From contig JAUWMR010000021.1 in assembly GCA_030613055.1 (NCBI GenBank), positions 1 through 64,000 of the forward strand: a DNA stretch of 64,000 nucleotides, given 5' to 3'. Source of the stretch: Desulfobacteraceae bacterium. Lineage in GTDB: Bacteria; Desulfobacterota; DSM-4660; Desulfatiglandales; Desulfatiglandaceae. Under the pieces are notes generated by a model. That model saw nothing but the letters and a program-made list of their open reading frames with translations, had not been told where the DNA came from and did no database searches. The translations under genes were made by a program, and so were the position numbers. Shown here one piece after another: positions 18,661 through 27,633 of the stretch (the stretch's first letter is position 1; each line of letters begins with the position of its first letter).

Positions 18661-20076
18661 ATGGACAAAGGAGAAAAAAAACTGAAATTAAAGAGTTCCT
18701 CCAACATGACGGCAGCCATACTCCTGGTCCTGGTTTTACTTGTATTCGCGACCTTGCTGAGTGAGAGGCACTATTTCAGATGGGATCTTACATCTACGGA
18801 TGAACATTCACTCTCGGATAAGACGATCCAGGTCCTAAAAAATGTCAAGACCCCAGTCACAATCAAGGCCTTTGTCCGTGCGGGATTTCAGGAAGCTGAA
18901 GATGCCAAAAGGCTTCTTTCAGCTTACCGTTACAAGGCCCCAACCATTACTTACGAACTGATTGATCCGGAAAAAAATCCCGCTATTACCCGTCGCTACA
19001 ATGTAAAATCCATCAACACATTCGTGTTGGAGGGTTTTAATCGATCGCAGACTATCAAAATCGCGGACGAAGAGCACGTCACCAATGCCCTCATCCGGCT
19101 TATTGAGAGCAATATCCAGAAAGTCTACTGGCTCACCGGTCACGGAGAGCGGCCCTTCAAAGGAACAGGGCCGGAGAGCTTAGGTATGATGCATGATACT
19201 TTAGGCAAAGAAAACTATGAATTTCTGGAACTAAACCTCACGCAAAAAGACATTCCCCCGGACACTTCTCTTGTAATTGTGGCGGCTCCTGTTAAGCAGC
19301 TTTTTCCCGCGGAAATCACAAGTCTCAGGAAATACCTGAACCGGGGCGGCAGGGTGATGCTCTTTCTTGAACCTTTTTATGATGGCGGTTTACAGGCTTT
19401 CCTTAAAAGCTACGGGATACTGATCACCGATGATATTATCGTGGATAAGATGAGCCGCGTCATGGGGGGAGACTATCTGCTCCCAATGGTGGCCAATTAT
19501 GGCAATCACGAGATTACCAGGGATTTCAGGTTGACCTCTCTCTTTGAAATGGCAAGGTCAGTGCAACCGGCAGATGAACCGAATGAAAATACCACAGTGA
19601 TTGCTCTGGCATTTACCTCTCCCAACTCCTGGTCCGAAACCGACCGCCAGTCCCTTGACACCGGAAGGGTACAATTCGACAAGAATGACAGGCAGGGGCC
19701 TATCTCCCTGGCCGCTATCGCGGAAATCGAACCACCTGTCAAAAAGGTGAGTACAGAAAAGGACAGCAAGGACAGCAAGAAAAACGAAGCGGATAATATC
19801 AACGGCAAGGGGAAGCTTGTTGTCTTTGGCGATGTGGACTTTGCCAGCAACAAACGCCTTAAATTAGCGGGAAATGAGGACTTCATTACCAACACAATCA
19901 ACTATATTGTTGGAAGAGGTAACCTGATTACCATCAAGAAAAAACACAAGCCTGTTGAACCGCTCGTTCTGACTCAGGCGCATGCCAGGTTAGCCTTCTG
20001 GATCCCGGTAGTTATCATGCCTCTTCTGGTTCTTGTTTCTGGCATCGTGATCTGGTATCGGAGGAGATCCCGTTGA
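18661..20076 (+). CDS. GldG-family ABC transporter auxiliary protein
   Basis: 471 residues. Membrane helices lie near both ends (about 16-34 and 442-464). The large region between them is extracytoplasmic and carries the GldG features: RWDLTSTDEHSLSDKT after the first helix, YWLTGHGE near 156, and LNRGGRVMLFLEP near 225. A lysine- and serine-rich linker near 365-385 is probably flexible. It likely works with the permease as a periplasmic partner. Confidence 0.88.
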   Translation: MDKGEKKLKLKSSSNMTAAILLVLVLLVFATLLSERHYFRWDLTSTDEHSLSDKTIQVLKNVKTPVTIKAFVRAGFQEAEDAKRLLSAYRYKAPTITYELIDPEKNPAITRRYNVKSINTFVLEGFNRSQTIKIADEEHVTNALIRLIESNIQKVYWLTGHGERPFKGTGPESLGMMHDTLGKENYEFLELNLTQKDIPPDTSLVIVAAPVKQLFPAEITSLRKYLNRGGRVMLFLEPFYDGGLQAFLKSYGILITDDIIVDKMSRVMGGDYLLPMVANYGNHEITRDFRLTSLFEMARSVQPADEPNENTTVIALAFTSPNSWSETDRQSLDTGRVQFDKNDRQGPISLAAIAEIEPPVKKVSTEKDSKDSKKNEADNINGKGKLVVFGDVDFASNKRLKLAGNEDFITNTINYIVGRGNLITIKKKHKPVEPLVLTQAHARLAFWIPVVIMPLLVLVSGIVIWYRRRSR

Positions 20077-21038
20077 AATACAGGGCCACTATACTGTATC
20101 TTGTTGCGGCCCTTATCCTTGCGGGCATTTATTTCTATGATGTCCATAAGGAAAAAAAGGAGGATGAGGCACAAATAACAGCCAAGGGATTATTAGATAT
20201 TTCTTCGGATCAATTAGACGAGATAATACTGACAAGGGGAACGCAGACCATCAGGCTTCAAAAAGGAACTGAACCTGATAAAAGAAAATGGAAGATTACA
20301 GATCCAGTCCACGCACCGGCCGATAGACTCGAAATTGAGGATCTGAAAACCCGGCTTGTCAATATGAAGTATGACAGGATCATCGCCGAGGATGCGGCGG
20401 ACTTAACCCGGTTTGGTCTTGAACAACCTGTATTCAGCATTAATTATAAGGCCGGCGCGAAAAGCGGAAAACTCTCTTTTGGAAGCAAAACACCTCTTGA
20501 AGACGGGCATTATGTCCGAAAAGGCGATGAAAAAAAGATTTATCTTGTTGCGTGGGCCGACAAAAATGTCCCTGATAAGACCCTCTTTGAGTTAAGAGAC
20601 AAAAGGCTTTTTTCGCTCCCGGGTGAAAAGATCAAACGATTAATCATTGTCAGTCAAAAAGTAAGCTTGACCCTGATAAAAAAAGAAGGGCAATGGCTTT
20701 TAGAAGATGACCAGGATTTTAAAATCGATGGGAAAAGGGTAGAATCAATTCTAAGGAAGTTCTCCTGGGCGGAAGCTTCTTCCTTTGAAAAGGAGACCGC
20801 TGATGACCTTAGCCCCTTTGGCCTCGACAGACCCAGGGCCGTGATTATTCTGTCTGACGGTGAAAAAAGCGAAGAGATCCAGTTCGGCGATCCCTCTAAG
20901 AAAAACAACAAAATTTATGCTAAAATAAAGGGGAAACCTCAGATAGTAACTGTTGATAAATGGTTGTTGAGTGACCTCCCGCAAAACAGAGACGATATTA
21001 AAGAAGATGAACCGGAAAAGGTAAAAGAAAAAAGGTAA
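20073..21038 (+). CDS. DUF4340 domain protein, fourth gene of the ABC operon
   Basis: 321 residues beginning at TTG (20073), which overlaps the preceding TGA; GGAGGAGA lies 7 bp before it and supports this start. One N-terminal membrane helix is followed by repeated beta-rich units, such as the FGLEQPVFSINYKAG and FGLDRPRAVIILSDG segments, typical of DUF4340. Family members accompany GldG-type proteins. The C-terminus is highly charged. Function unknown. Confidence 0.85.
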   Translation: MKYRATILYLVAALILAGIYFYDVHKEKKEDEAQITAKGLLDISSDQLDEIILTRGTQTIRLQKGTEPDKRKWKITDPVHAPADRLEIEDLKTRLVNMKYDRIIAEDAADLTRFGLEQPVFSINYKAGAKSGKLSFGSKTPLEDGHYVRKGDEKKIYLVAWADKNVPDKTLFELRDKRLFSLPGEKIKRLIIVSQKVSLTLIKKEGQWLLEDDQDFKIDGKRVESILRKFSWAEASSFEKETADDLSPFGLDRPRAVIILSDGEKSEEIQFGDPSKKNNKIYAKIKGKPQIVTVDKWLLSDLPQNRDDIKEDEPEKVKEKR

Positions 21039-21066
21039 CAGCTTAATAAGACGGGGCATTGGGTCC

Positions 21067-21160
21067 TGGATTCCCGCCTACGCGGGAATGACAGGCGCGC
21101 ATAACCTATCCCCGTCTTCGCGAGCACATGTTGCGTCATTCCCGCGTAGGCGGGAATCCA
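21067..21160. repeat. REP pair (BIME-like), ATTCCCGC family
   Basis: Two exact 26-bp inverted copies, 21067-21092 and 21135-21160, are separated by 42 bp. Each is itself a hairpin (ATTCCCGC, short loop, GCGGGAAT). Related units lie at 33234-33259 and 40362-40431. The pair sits between the ABC operon and ilvE and could act as a transcript end or mRNA-stability element. Confidence 0.9.
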
Positions 21161-21252
21161 TAGAAGTCGGTGAACCAAAGGGATTACCGCAACTTATTGA
21201 GCAGATACCGAAAAAAGCAAGCCCAATTGATTTTTGTGAGAAGGAGTGAATT

Positions 21253-22353
21253 ATGGAAATACAAATAACCCAGGCTGCACCCGGCCAGCTGAAATCAAAA
21301 CCTACCGACGAATCCAAACTCGGATTCGGAGAAATTTTGTCAGACCATATGTTCCAAATGGACTTTGAGTCGGAAAAAGGGTGGTTCAATGCCTGCATCA
21401 GGCCCTATGGTGATATCTCAATCGATCCTGCTGCCATGGGAATTCACTACGGTCAGGAGATATTTGAAGGGCTCAAGGCCTATAATGCTAAAGACGGGGA
21501 CATTTGTCTTTTCAGAGCGAAAGAAAACTTCAAAAGGTTCAACCGTTCTGCCACGAGGCTCTGCATGCCGGAAGTGGATGTAGACTTTACCATGGAGGGA
21601 CTGAAAAAACTTATATTATTAGACAGAGAGTGGATACCCAAAACCGAAGGGACATCCCTGTATATCAGACCGACCATGATTGCAACTGAACCGCACTTAG
21701 GTGTTCGACCTTCCAATAACTATATCTTTTTCATCATTATTGGGCCGGTGGGGGCCTACTACAAGGAAGGCCTGAATCCCGTAAAAATTTATGTAGAGGA
21801 CAAATACGTTCGCGCCGCCGTGGGAGGAACCGGCGAGATAAAAACAGCAGGAAATTATGCTGCCAGCCTGCTGGCCGCTGAAGAGGCCAAGGAAAAAGGT
21901 TTTACCCAGGTTTTATGGCTGGATGCGGCGGAGCGAAAGTATGTCGAGGAAGTGGGTACTATGAACATGGTTTTTATAATTGACGACGAGGCAATCACCG
22001 CCCCACTTACGGGGAGCATCCTGCCGGGCATCACAAGGGATTCCGTCATCACGATTTTAAAGGACTGGGGCACAAAGGTTTCAGAGCGAAATCTCTCTAT
22101 TGACGAAGTAATCGAGGCCGCAAAGAATGGTAGATTGAAGGAGGCATTCGGCACAGGCACGGCCGCTGTGATCTCGCCGGTAGGACAGATTACCTACAAA
22201 GGGGAAGACCACATCGTGGCAGGCGGAAAGATGGGGGAGCTTTCCCAGAGGCTTTACGATGAAATCGTTGGCATACAATACGGGACAAAACCTGATCCCT
22301 ATGGATGGGTGGAACAAATCGATACGGAAAAAGTTGAGTTTTCAAATAGTTGA
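21253..22353 (+). CDS. ilvE: Branched-chain amino acid aminotransferase
   Basis: 366 residues, fold-type IV PLP enzyme. EIKTAGNYAASL carries the PLP lysine, and EEVGTMNMVF and PLTGSILPGITRDSV are the conserved substrate and cofactor segments. It converts 2-keto acids and glutamate to Val, Leu and Ile and the reverse. AAGGAGTGA precedes ATG 21253. It belongs to the longer class of IlvE proteins. It follows a REP pair, so it is probably transcribed separately from the ABC operon. Confidence 0.94.
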   Translation: MEIQITQAAPGQLKSKPTDESKLGFGEILSDHMFQMDFESEKGWFNACIRPYGDISIDPAAMGIHYGQEIFEGLKAYNAKDGDICLFRAKENFKRFNRSATRLCMPEVDVDFTMEGLKKLILLDREWIPKTEGTSLYIRPTMIATEPHLGVRPSNNYIFFIIIGPVGAYYKEGLNPVKIYVEDKYVRAAVGGTGEIKTAGNYAASLLAAEEAKEKGFTQVLWLDAAERKYVEEVGTMNMVFIIDDEAITAPLTGSILPGITRDSVITILKDWGTKVSERNLSIDEVIEAAKNGRLKEAFGTGTAAVISPVGQITYKGEDHIVAGGKMGELSQRLYDEIVGIQYGTKPDPYGWVEQIDTEKVEFSNS

Positions 22354-22404
22354 GCAGTCGAGTGGTGGCCAAATCAATGCCCCAACAAATCATGAGATAT
22401 TCAT

Positions 22405-23451
22405 ATGATCCCTACAATTGAATGGCACGGTAAACATATACGCATGATTGACCAGCGGAAGATCCCCTCTAAGATAGAATGGTTTATCTGCAGGGGATAT
22501 AAAGACGTTATCAGGGGGATTCAACGCATGGTCATCCGTGGCGCGCCTGCTATTGGTGTGGCGGCCGCTATGGGCCTGGCAATGGGCGCAAGCTCTATCA
22601 GGGCAAATTCCTATGCTGTTTTCAGAAAGAAATTAAAAAAAATAGCAGGTGAAATGCTACTGGCCCGCCCTACTGCCGTAAATCTAAGGTGGGCTGTCGA
22701 AAGAATGACAGGCCTGGTGGAGACCATGGCAGCGCGCCCTGTGGATGATATTAAATCGGCCCTTAGAAAAGAATCCGAAAAAATCTTAGAAGAAGATATT
22801 GAGATCAACCGGCAAATGGGTAATAACGGACAAAGCCTTGTCCCGGACGGGGCGACTATCCTGACCCACTGCAATGCAGGTTCATTAGCCACCGGGGGTT
22901 ATGGGACGGCATTGGGAGTAATACGGGCAGCCCGTGAAAACAGTAAGAAGATAAAAGTTATTGCAGACGAAACCAGGCCGTGGCTTCAGGGCCTCAGGCT
23001 CACGGCCTTTGAATTGATGGAAGAAGGCATCCCTGTATCTGTAATTGCCGATAACGCGGCAGGCTCCCTGATGAGGCAGAAAAGGATTGACCTCGTTATT
23101 ACCGGCGCTGACAGGATCGCGGCAAACGGAGACGTGGCAAACAAGATTGGCACCTACCAGGTAGCCGTACTTGCCAGGACGAATAAAATCCCTTTTTATG
23201 TGGCCGCGCCTCTTTCCACTATTGATCCCACCGTAAAAAATGGAGACCTGATCCCGGTGGAAGAAAGGGATCCTGAAGAAATACGCCGGTTTGGCAGGCT
23301 TGAGATTGTACCTGCAAGGGTCCATGTCCTTAATCCTGCATTTGACATAACTCCTGCCAGATATGTGACGGCCATCATTACTGAGAAGGGTGTAATTACC
23401 CCACCGTACAGGCAGGGCATCAAGAATTTATTTACATCAGCGCGTCTTTGA
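22405..23451 (+). CDS. mtnA: S-methyl-5-thioribose-1-phosphate isomerase
   Basis: 348 residues. RGAPAIGVAAAMGLA near 48, the catalytic cysteine in HCNAGSLATGGYGTALGVI, and the catalytic aspartate in ITGADRIAANGDVANKIGTYQ are all present. It isomerises methylthioribose-1-phosphate in methionine salvage; close homologues can also act on 5-deoxyribose-1-phosphate. No other salvage gene is adjacent. The last 20 bp overlap the convergent SYLF lipoprotein gene. Confidence 0.93.
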   Translation: MIPTIEWHGKHIRMIDQRKIPSKIEWFICRGYKDVIRGIQRMVIRGAPAIGVAAAMGLAMGASSIRANSYAVFRKKLKKIAGEMLLARPTAVNLRWAVERMTGLVETMAARPVDDIKSALRKESEKILEEDIEINRQMGNNGQSLVPDGATILTHCNAGSLATGGYGTALGVIRAARENSKKIKVIADETRPWLQGLRLTAFELMEEGIPVSVIADNAAGSLMRQKRIDLVITGADRIAANGDVANKIGTYQVAVLARTNKIPFYVAAPLSTIDPTVKNGDLIPVEERDPEEIRRFGRLEIVPARVHVLNPAFDITPARYVTAIITEKGVITPPYRQGIKNLFTSARL

Positions 23452-24118
23452 GCACATTAGCGTCGGGATTATCTAACTCCCGCCTGAAAATAATATCTCT
23501 TGGCGTTGCCTTTGTGCCGTAATAGGATTTATTCAAAGAATTGCGTACCTTTATGACTCCTCCTTCTATGGAAAGGCCGGCATATACTCCGCCCACGTCA
23601 GCAAAGTAGTATATATCCTTGAACATCGTGACTGAGGACAACTCCCCTTTTGCGCCGGATGTCCCCGCTGCGATACTCCCGTCCACGCTTAAGGTCATCC
23701 CACTGTCAATTGCGGCGTCCAACACAATCTCATTCATAAAAACCAGCATCAGGGTTGTTTCCTGAATGCCTGCCTGAAATCCCCAGCTCACTTCGGCCAG
23801 GGAATAAAAGGCCGGGGCGCTCCAGACGCCGTCTTCGTCTCTGGCCAATAACACACCGTTACCGCCCTTGCCGCCGTACATAAGACTGGCCTTCAGGAGG
23901 CCGGGAAAGATCAGTACTCCTTTGGCGTGCTGAAGATAGTAGTCAAGCAGTCCGGCTTCAGGATTGCACCGTAAGGAATCAACCGCGGCTGCCGCCTTTT
24001 CTACTAATGCCTGTTCATAAGACTTCGGCTCGGAAGGGAAACGTATCTTAGTCGCATAGCAACCCGACAAAACACAGAGGATAATAAGAGGAGTTATGCA
24101 GGCAAATATCCTTTTCAT
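23432..24118 (-). CDS. SYLF-domain (Ysc84-like) lipoprotein
   Basis: 228 residues. The signal peptide ends in LSGC at about 20, giving a lipid-anchored protein. The SYLF features are the HAKGVLIFPGLLKASLMYGGKGGNGVLLAR segment, WSAPAFYSLAEVSWGFQAG and the C-terminal YAGLSIEGGVI. In eukaryotes SYLF domains bind phosphoinositides; in bacteria the role is unknown and probably envelope-related. AGGAATGAT precedes the ATG. Confidence 0.88.
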   Translation of the reverse strand: MKRIFACITPLIILCVLSGCYATKIRFPSEPKSYEQALVEKAAAAVDSLRCNPEAGLLDYYLQHAKGVLIFPGLLKASLMYGGKGGNGVLLARDEDGVWSAPAFYSLAEVSWGFQAGIQETTLMLVFMNEIVLDAAIDSGMTLSVDGSIAAGTSGAKGELSSVTMFKDIYYFADVGGVYAGLSIEGGVIKVRNSLNKSYYGTKATPRDIIFRRELDNPDANVLKDALM

Positions 24119-24144
24119 ATCATTCCTTTATTTTTATAGGAAGA

Positions 24145-24618
24145 CTATTTGAGACCAAGACTCAGCCTGTAAGCCCAGTTCAGCACAAACAGCACGGTAA
24201 CTAAAAAAATGGCCCTGCGACCAAGGCCCGGCCGCAATCGCAGGAAACGGCCACGTGTAATCCGAATACCAAGCAACAAACCTGTTGTGTTCCATGCAAA
24301 AACGAGGGCGACACCGGCATACACAAGGCAGGCCAGAGGGCAGTTGTGTATGGCAAAGGACCAGTCGCCACCTGCCATTGCCCAGAACGACCGGGTAAAA
24401 CCGCAAAATGGACACGGATAACCTGTGAGCCAGAGAAACGTACACTGTTTTATTGGTACGATATCGCATGAAACCCACTCTGACAGAAATAATGCTATTC
24501 CCGTCACAAGGGCAAAGGGCAGATGCAGTCCCACCACATCCCAGTATGAGCAAGGTCGTGTCCAGGAGAAAAAGGGAGAAGGACTGATCTCGATTTGCCG
24601 CTCGGCGGTAATATCCAT
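24145..24618 (-). CDS. DUF2752 membrane protein
   Basis: 157 residues with about three membrane segments. The CPFCGFTRSFWAMA motif defines DUF2752. The gene lies 9 bp downstream of the next minus-strand membrane protein gene, so the pair is probably one operon. Function of the family is unknown. Confidence 0.82.
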   Translation of the reverse strand: MDITAERQIEISPSPFFSWTRPCSYWDVVGLHLPFALVTGIALFLSEWVSCDIVPIKQCTFLWLTGYPCPFCGFTRSFWAMAGGDWSFAIHNCPLACLVYAGVALVFAWNTTGLLLGIRITRGRFLRLRPGLGRRAIFLVTVLFVLNWAYRLSLGLK

Positions 24619-24627
24619 GAGAAACGG

Positions 24628-25296
24628 TTACCCCTGTGAAGGAGTTTCGCCGCCATTGTCTGTCTCCTGGGGCGGCGTTTCTTCGGTGACAGCCGGTGTA
24701 CTGACGCCGCTAAAGATGTCACGGTATGCCACGGTCAGGATACATGCCTGAATAGGGACAGTTAAAAAGACGCCGATACCGCAGGCAATCGCCCCTATAC
24801 TGGCAATAATGCTTGAGACCGCGAAGAGACCTAAAAATGGCCAGAAATTTGTTTTGACCCTCTCAAAGCTCTCCATGGAGGCGGGCCAGAACTCCATCTG
24901 CTCATCCACGATCAGGAACAGCCCGAACATCAGAAATGACTGGATCACATAGACCACGAAGACGCTGGCAAATGGCCCGACACAGGGCACGAGGCCAAGT
25001 AAAAATGATACCACAATAAGGACAACTGCCCATACAAGGATAAACAGAAAGGAATTCAGAAAATATTCAAACCCTTTGAACACGTCCCCGACTTCGGGCT
25101 TGGGTTCCTGTTTATCGAACAGTCTCAAGGTAATCAGCAGAAAGCCGGCCATCATCGGACCGGCAAGGATACCCAGTGTTACCACGCTGAGTATCCCGGC
25201 TATTAGCGAGGCTAACACAAGGATTCCGAAGTTTTCCTTATACAGGTTGAATCCGTTCTCGATCCACTCACCGAACTTGACCTCAATTTTTTCCAT
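24628..25296 (-). CDS. Polytopic membrane protein, glycerophosphodiesterase-membrane-domain-like
   Basis: 222 residues with five to six membrane segments in glycine- and valine-rich stretches between 20 and 195. The start GEWIENGFNLYKENF and the later SFERVKTNFWPFLGLF repeat resemble membrane proteins of the YciC/DUF975 type. The C-terminal 25 residues are an acidic, proline-rich tail. AGGAGGGATGAG leads into the ATG. Operon with DUF2752. No function can be assigned. Confidence 0.75.
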   Translation of the reverse strand: MEKIEVKFGEWIENGFNLYKENFGILVLASLIAGILSVVTLGILAGPMMAGFLLITLRLFDKQEPKPEVGDVFKGFEYFLNSFLFILVWAVVLIVVSFLLGLVPCVGPFASVFVVYVIQSFLMFGLFLIVDEQMEFWPASMESFERVKTNFWPFLGLFAVSSIIASIGAIACGIGVFLTVPIQACILTVAYRDIFSGVSTPAVTEETPPQETDNGGETPSQG

Positions 25297-25411
25297 CTCA
25301 TCCCTCCTATTATGATGTTTATTGTCTGTTTTACGAGAATATGCGTGGTCTACTCATCAAGCCATACCTGCTCAAGATGCCCCAATCTCTGATGGGTGAG
25401 ATACTCTCCTT

Positions 25412-26098
25412 CTAAATTACATATATCTTATCGCTTGGACCTTTAAAAAGGATCATATGACAATCATACAAGAACCTCAATAATATTTTGATCTTTTTGA
25501 TGTCAGCAAACGGCCCCGGTAATGAAGTGAAGCCCCCTTCGGCTCCATGGTTCGTACGCCAATAATAAAGCTGACAATCCAATCTCTTATAGTAAATGGA
25601 AGCCATAAGCTGGCAGATCACAAACTGTTCAAAACGGTGCCCGAAAATTTTAGGATTCAGTTGATCCGTCAAGGTATGGGCAAGAGTATTCGTTACCCCG
25701 GTATCAAAAAAATAGTAACGGGGATGAGAAACCAGCCTCCTTCGTGCACTTTTGGTCCAGGCGGGAAGTCTAAAGGCCAGGAATGTATCTTCAAGAATCT
25801 GGTAATATTCTTTAGCCGTTTTTACCGACACGGAGCATTCTCTTGCAATATTATTGAAATTAACGGTTTCGCCGTCATTTGCCGCAGCAATATCCAGAAA
25901 CTGCGCAAAAGGTCCAATGTTGCGGACCAACCCCTCGGCTGCAATTTCTTCTTTTAGATAGGTTTCAGTATAAGATCTCAAAAACTCTTGTGAGTCCTCT
26001 TCACGAGATCGCCACAATACAGGAAGCGTCCCTATTTTAAGGGCCTTATCAAGATCAAACTGGCCCCCGAGTTCAGTAAAAGTTAAAGGAAGGAAAAA
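25412..26098 (-). pseudogene. Remnant of an AAA ATPase with DUF4143 domain
   Basis: Only the C-terminal half of an archaeal-type AAA_14/DUF4143 ATPase remains. Recognisable pieces are FDLDKALKIGTLPVLW, LRSYTETYLKEEIAAEGLVRN, YYQILEDTFLAFRLPAW and FEQFVICQL. The frame is open from just after a TGA at 26099-26101 with no plausible start at that end. The P-loop half is gone; the MBL gene lies 48 bp away. After YYWRTNHGAE the family motif for the nuclease-like end breaks off, suggesting an additional internal deletion. Such ATPases are often mobile and frequently decayed. Confidence 0.75.
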
Positions 26099-26145
26099 TC
26101 ACAATATATAGTGGTTCTATTGCCAGAACATCGCAAAAATACGAC

Positions 26146-26802
26146 CTAATTTTGAAAAAAGGGATTGTGTTGCTTTTCGCGGCCGACAGTGGTGACGGGG
26201 CCGTGCCCGGGGAGGACAAGGGTGTCATCGGAAAGCGTGAATATTTTATTGCGGATGTTTTGAAGAAGAAGCTCCATATTCCCACCGGGGAAATCAGTCC
26301 GGCCGATGCTTCCGGTAAACAACGCATCACCGCAGATCACCAGCTTTCTTTTTTCCCTGCCGCCTTCCATTTCCATCTCGCCCTCGAAAACAAAGCCCAG
26401 GCTCGCCGGCGAATGACCGCGCAGATCAATGACCTCAAAACGGATCGATCCCACTTCAACAACATCTCCTTCCTGTATAAACTGAGATGCCTCTGAATTG
26501 GTCGCGGAGCTTCCCCAATAAGCTGCCCTGTCACTGGTCGCCCCGAGTGCCGGGGCCTCATCTCTGTGGCACAGGATGGGAGCTGCTGTGACCTCCTGGA
26601 GTCTTTTGTTCCCGCCGACGTGGTCCCAGTGGGTGTGAGTATTAATGATATATTTTACCTTCAAACCGTCCCGGGAAAGATCTAACAGAATTTTGTCCAC
26701 GTCTCCGCCCGGATCAAAGACCGCGGCTTCTTTTGTATCTTCATCTCCGACAATATAGCAACTGACCAGCAGGGGTCCGGTTTCCAATATTTTTAAGATC
26801 AT
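26146..26802 (-). CDS. Metallo-beta-lactamase-fold hydrolase (glyoxalase II-like)
   Basis: 218 residues. THTHWDHVGG gives the HxHxDH metal site; GDALFTGSIGRTDFPGG and LPGHGPVTTVGREK supply further metal ligands. ATG 26802 with GGAAAGGA upstream is preferred over a TTG seven codons earlier. The family includes hydroxyacylglutathione hydrolases and persulfide dioxygenases; without a partner gene the substrate is not clear. Confidence 0.9.
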   Translation of the reverse strand: MILKILETGPLLVSCYIVGDEDTKEAAVFDPGGDVDKILLDLSRDGLKVKYIINTHTHWDHVGGNKRLQEVTAAPILCHRDEAPALGATSDRAAYWGSSATNSEASQFIQEGDVVEVGSIRFEVIDLRGHSPASLGFVFEGEMEMEGGREKRKLVICGDALFTGSIGRTDFPGGNMELLLQNIRNKIFTLSDDTLVLPGHGPVTTVGREKQHNPFFQN

Positions 26803-26955
26803 ATCTATTCCTTTCCGAAGCAATTTGAATAATAAAGATCAATAATAATTGACAGAGCTTTACTATTGAGTGAGGGAATATAGAAATAAAGGCGTTAATG
26901 TGTCAAGGCAAAAGGGCCCTTAAGGACATAGTCAATGGAAGGCTCAATCACATAA

Positions 26956-27573
26956 TCAGGTTATTACAGCCGTTATGCCGGTGCTAACCTGGTATAGACC
27001 GAACACTAAGAGGGCCACAGCGGTTATACCCATCAAAATTCGACTAACCCTTTTATCAACCCTGCCTGCCGTGGCAAAAATGATAATCAACGCGGCAAGA
27101 GAGCATACAAAGGTGCCAAAAAAACCAGCGATAAAACTGATGCCAAACCCGGCTGATTCCCGCCAGCCTGTGAGTATAATAGGGACCCCGACCACACTCC
27201 AGAATATATAAGGGTTGGGGTTTAACGCGTTCATAACAACGGCATTTAAAAAGGTCTGCCGGCCTGCTTCACTGGATGGCTCAAGTGCTGGAGCCGGGTT
27301 TTTAAAAGTTAAAAAGCCTTCCCGGGATAAATACAGGATAAAAAGACCCCCGGCAATTCTAAGAATGTCAAGGAACCATGCTGGTGTCTGAGTGAGCACA
27401 AATAAAACCAGTCCAATAACAGGACCATCTGTAACCAGGGGCGCGAGGGCCGCCGGTAGCGTACGCTTCCACCCGTTTTTCAGGGCCTGCGAAAGCAAAA
27501 AGGCCTGAAACGGCCCGGGCATGATTGTAGCAGACAGGGCCAGTGTGACCCCCTGGAGGAAATAAAAGACCAA
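26956..27573 (-). CDS. LysE-family amino acid exporter
   Basis: 205 residues with six membrane segments. The N-terminal GVTLALSATIMPGPFQAFLLSQAL is the conserved first helix and PGP motif of LysE/RhtB exporters. The start is a TTG at 27573 with GAGGTAG upstream; no ATG upstream fits. Substrate cannot be told from sequence. Confidence 0.87.
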   Translation of the reverse strand: MVFYFLQGVTLALSATIMPGPFQAFLLSQALKNGWKRTLPAALAPLVTDGPVIGLVLFVLTQTPAWFLDILRIAGGLFILYLSREGFLTFKNPAPALEPSSEAGRQTFLNAVVMNALNPNPYIFWSVVGVPIILTGWRESAGFGISFIAGFFGTFVCSLAALIIIFATAGRVDKRVSRILMGITAVALLVFGLYQVSTGITAVIT

Positions 27574-27633
27574 GGTTCTACTACCTCGCTGAGAAGATAA
27601 ACCCTACTGTTGCATAAACAACATGGCTGGCGC

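Noticed and set aside
21078-21398. Minus-strand open frame over the REP pair and ilvE start
   Set aside because: Its coding appearance comes from the palindromic repeat and the antisense of ilvE.
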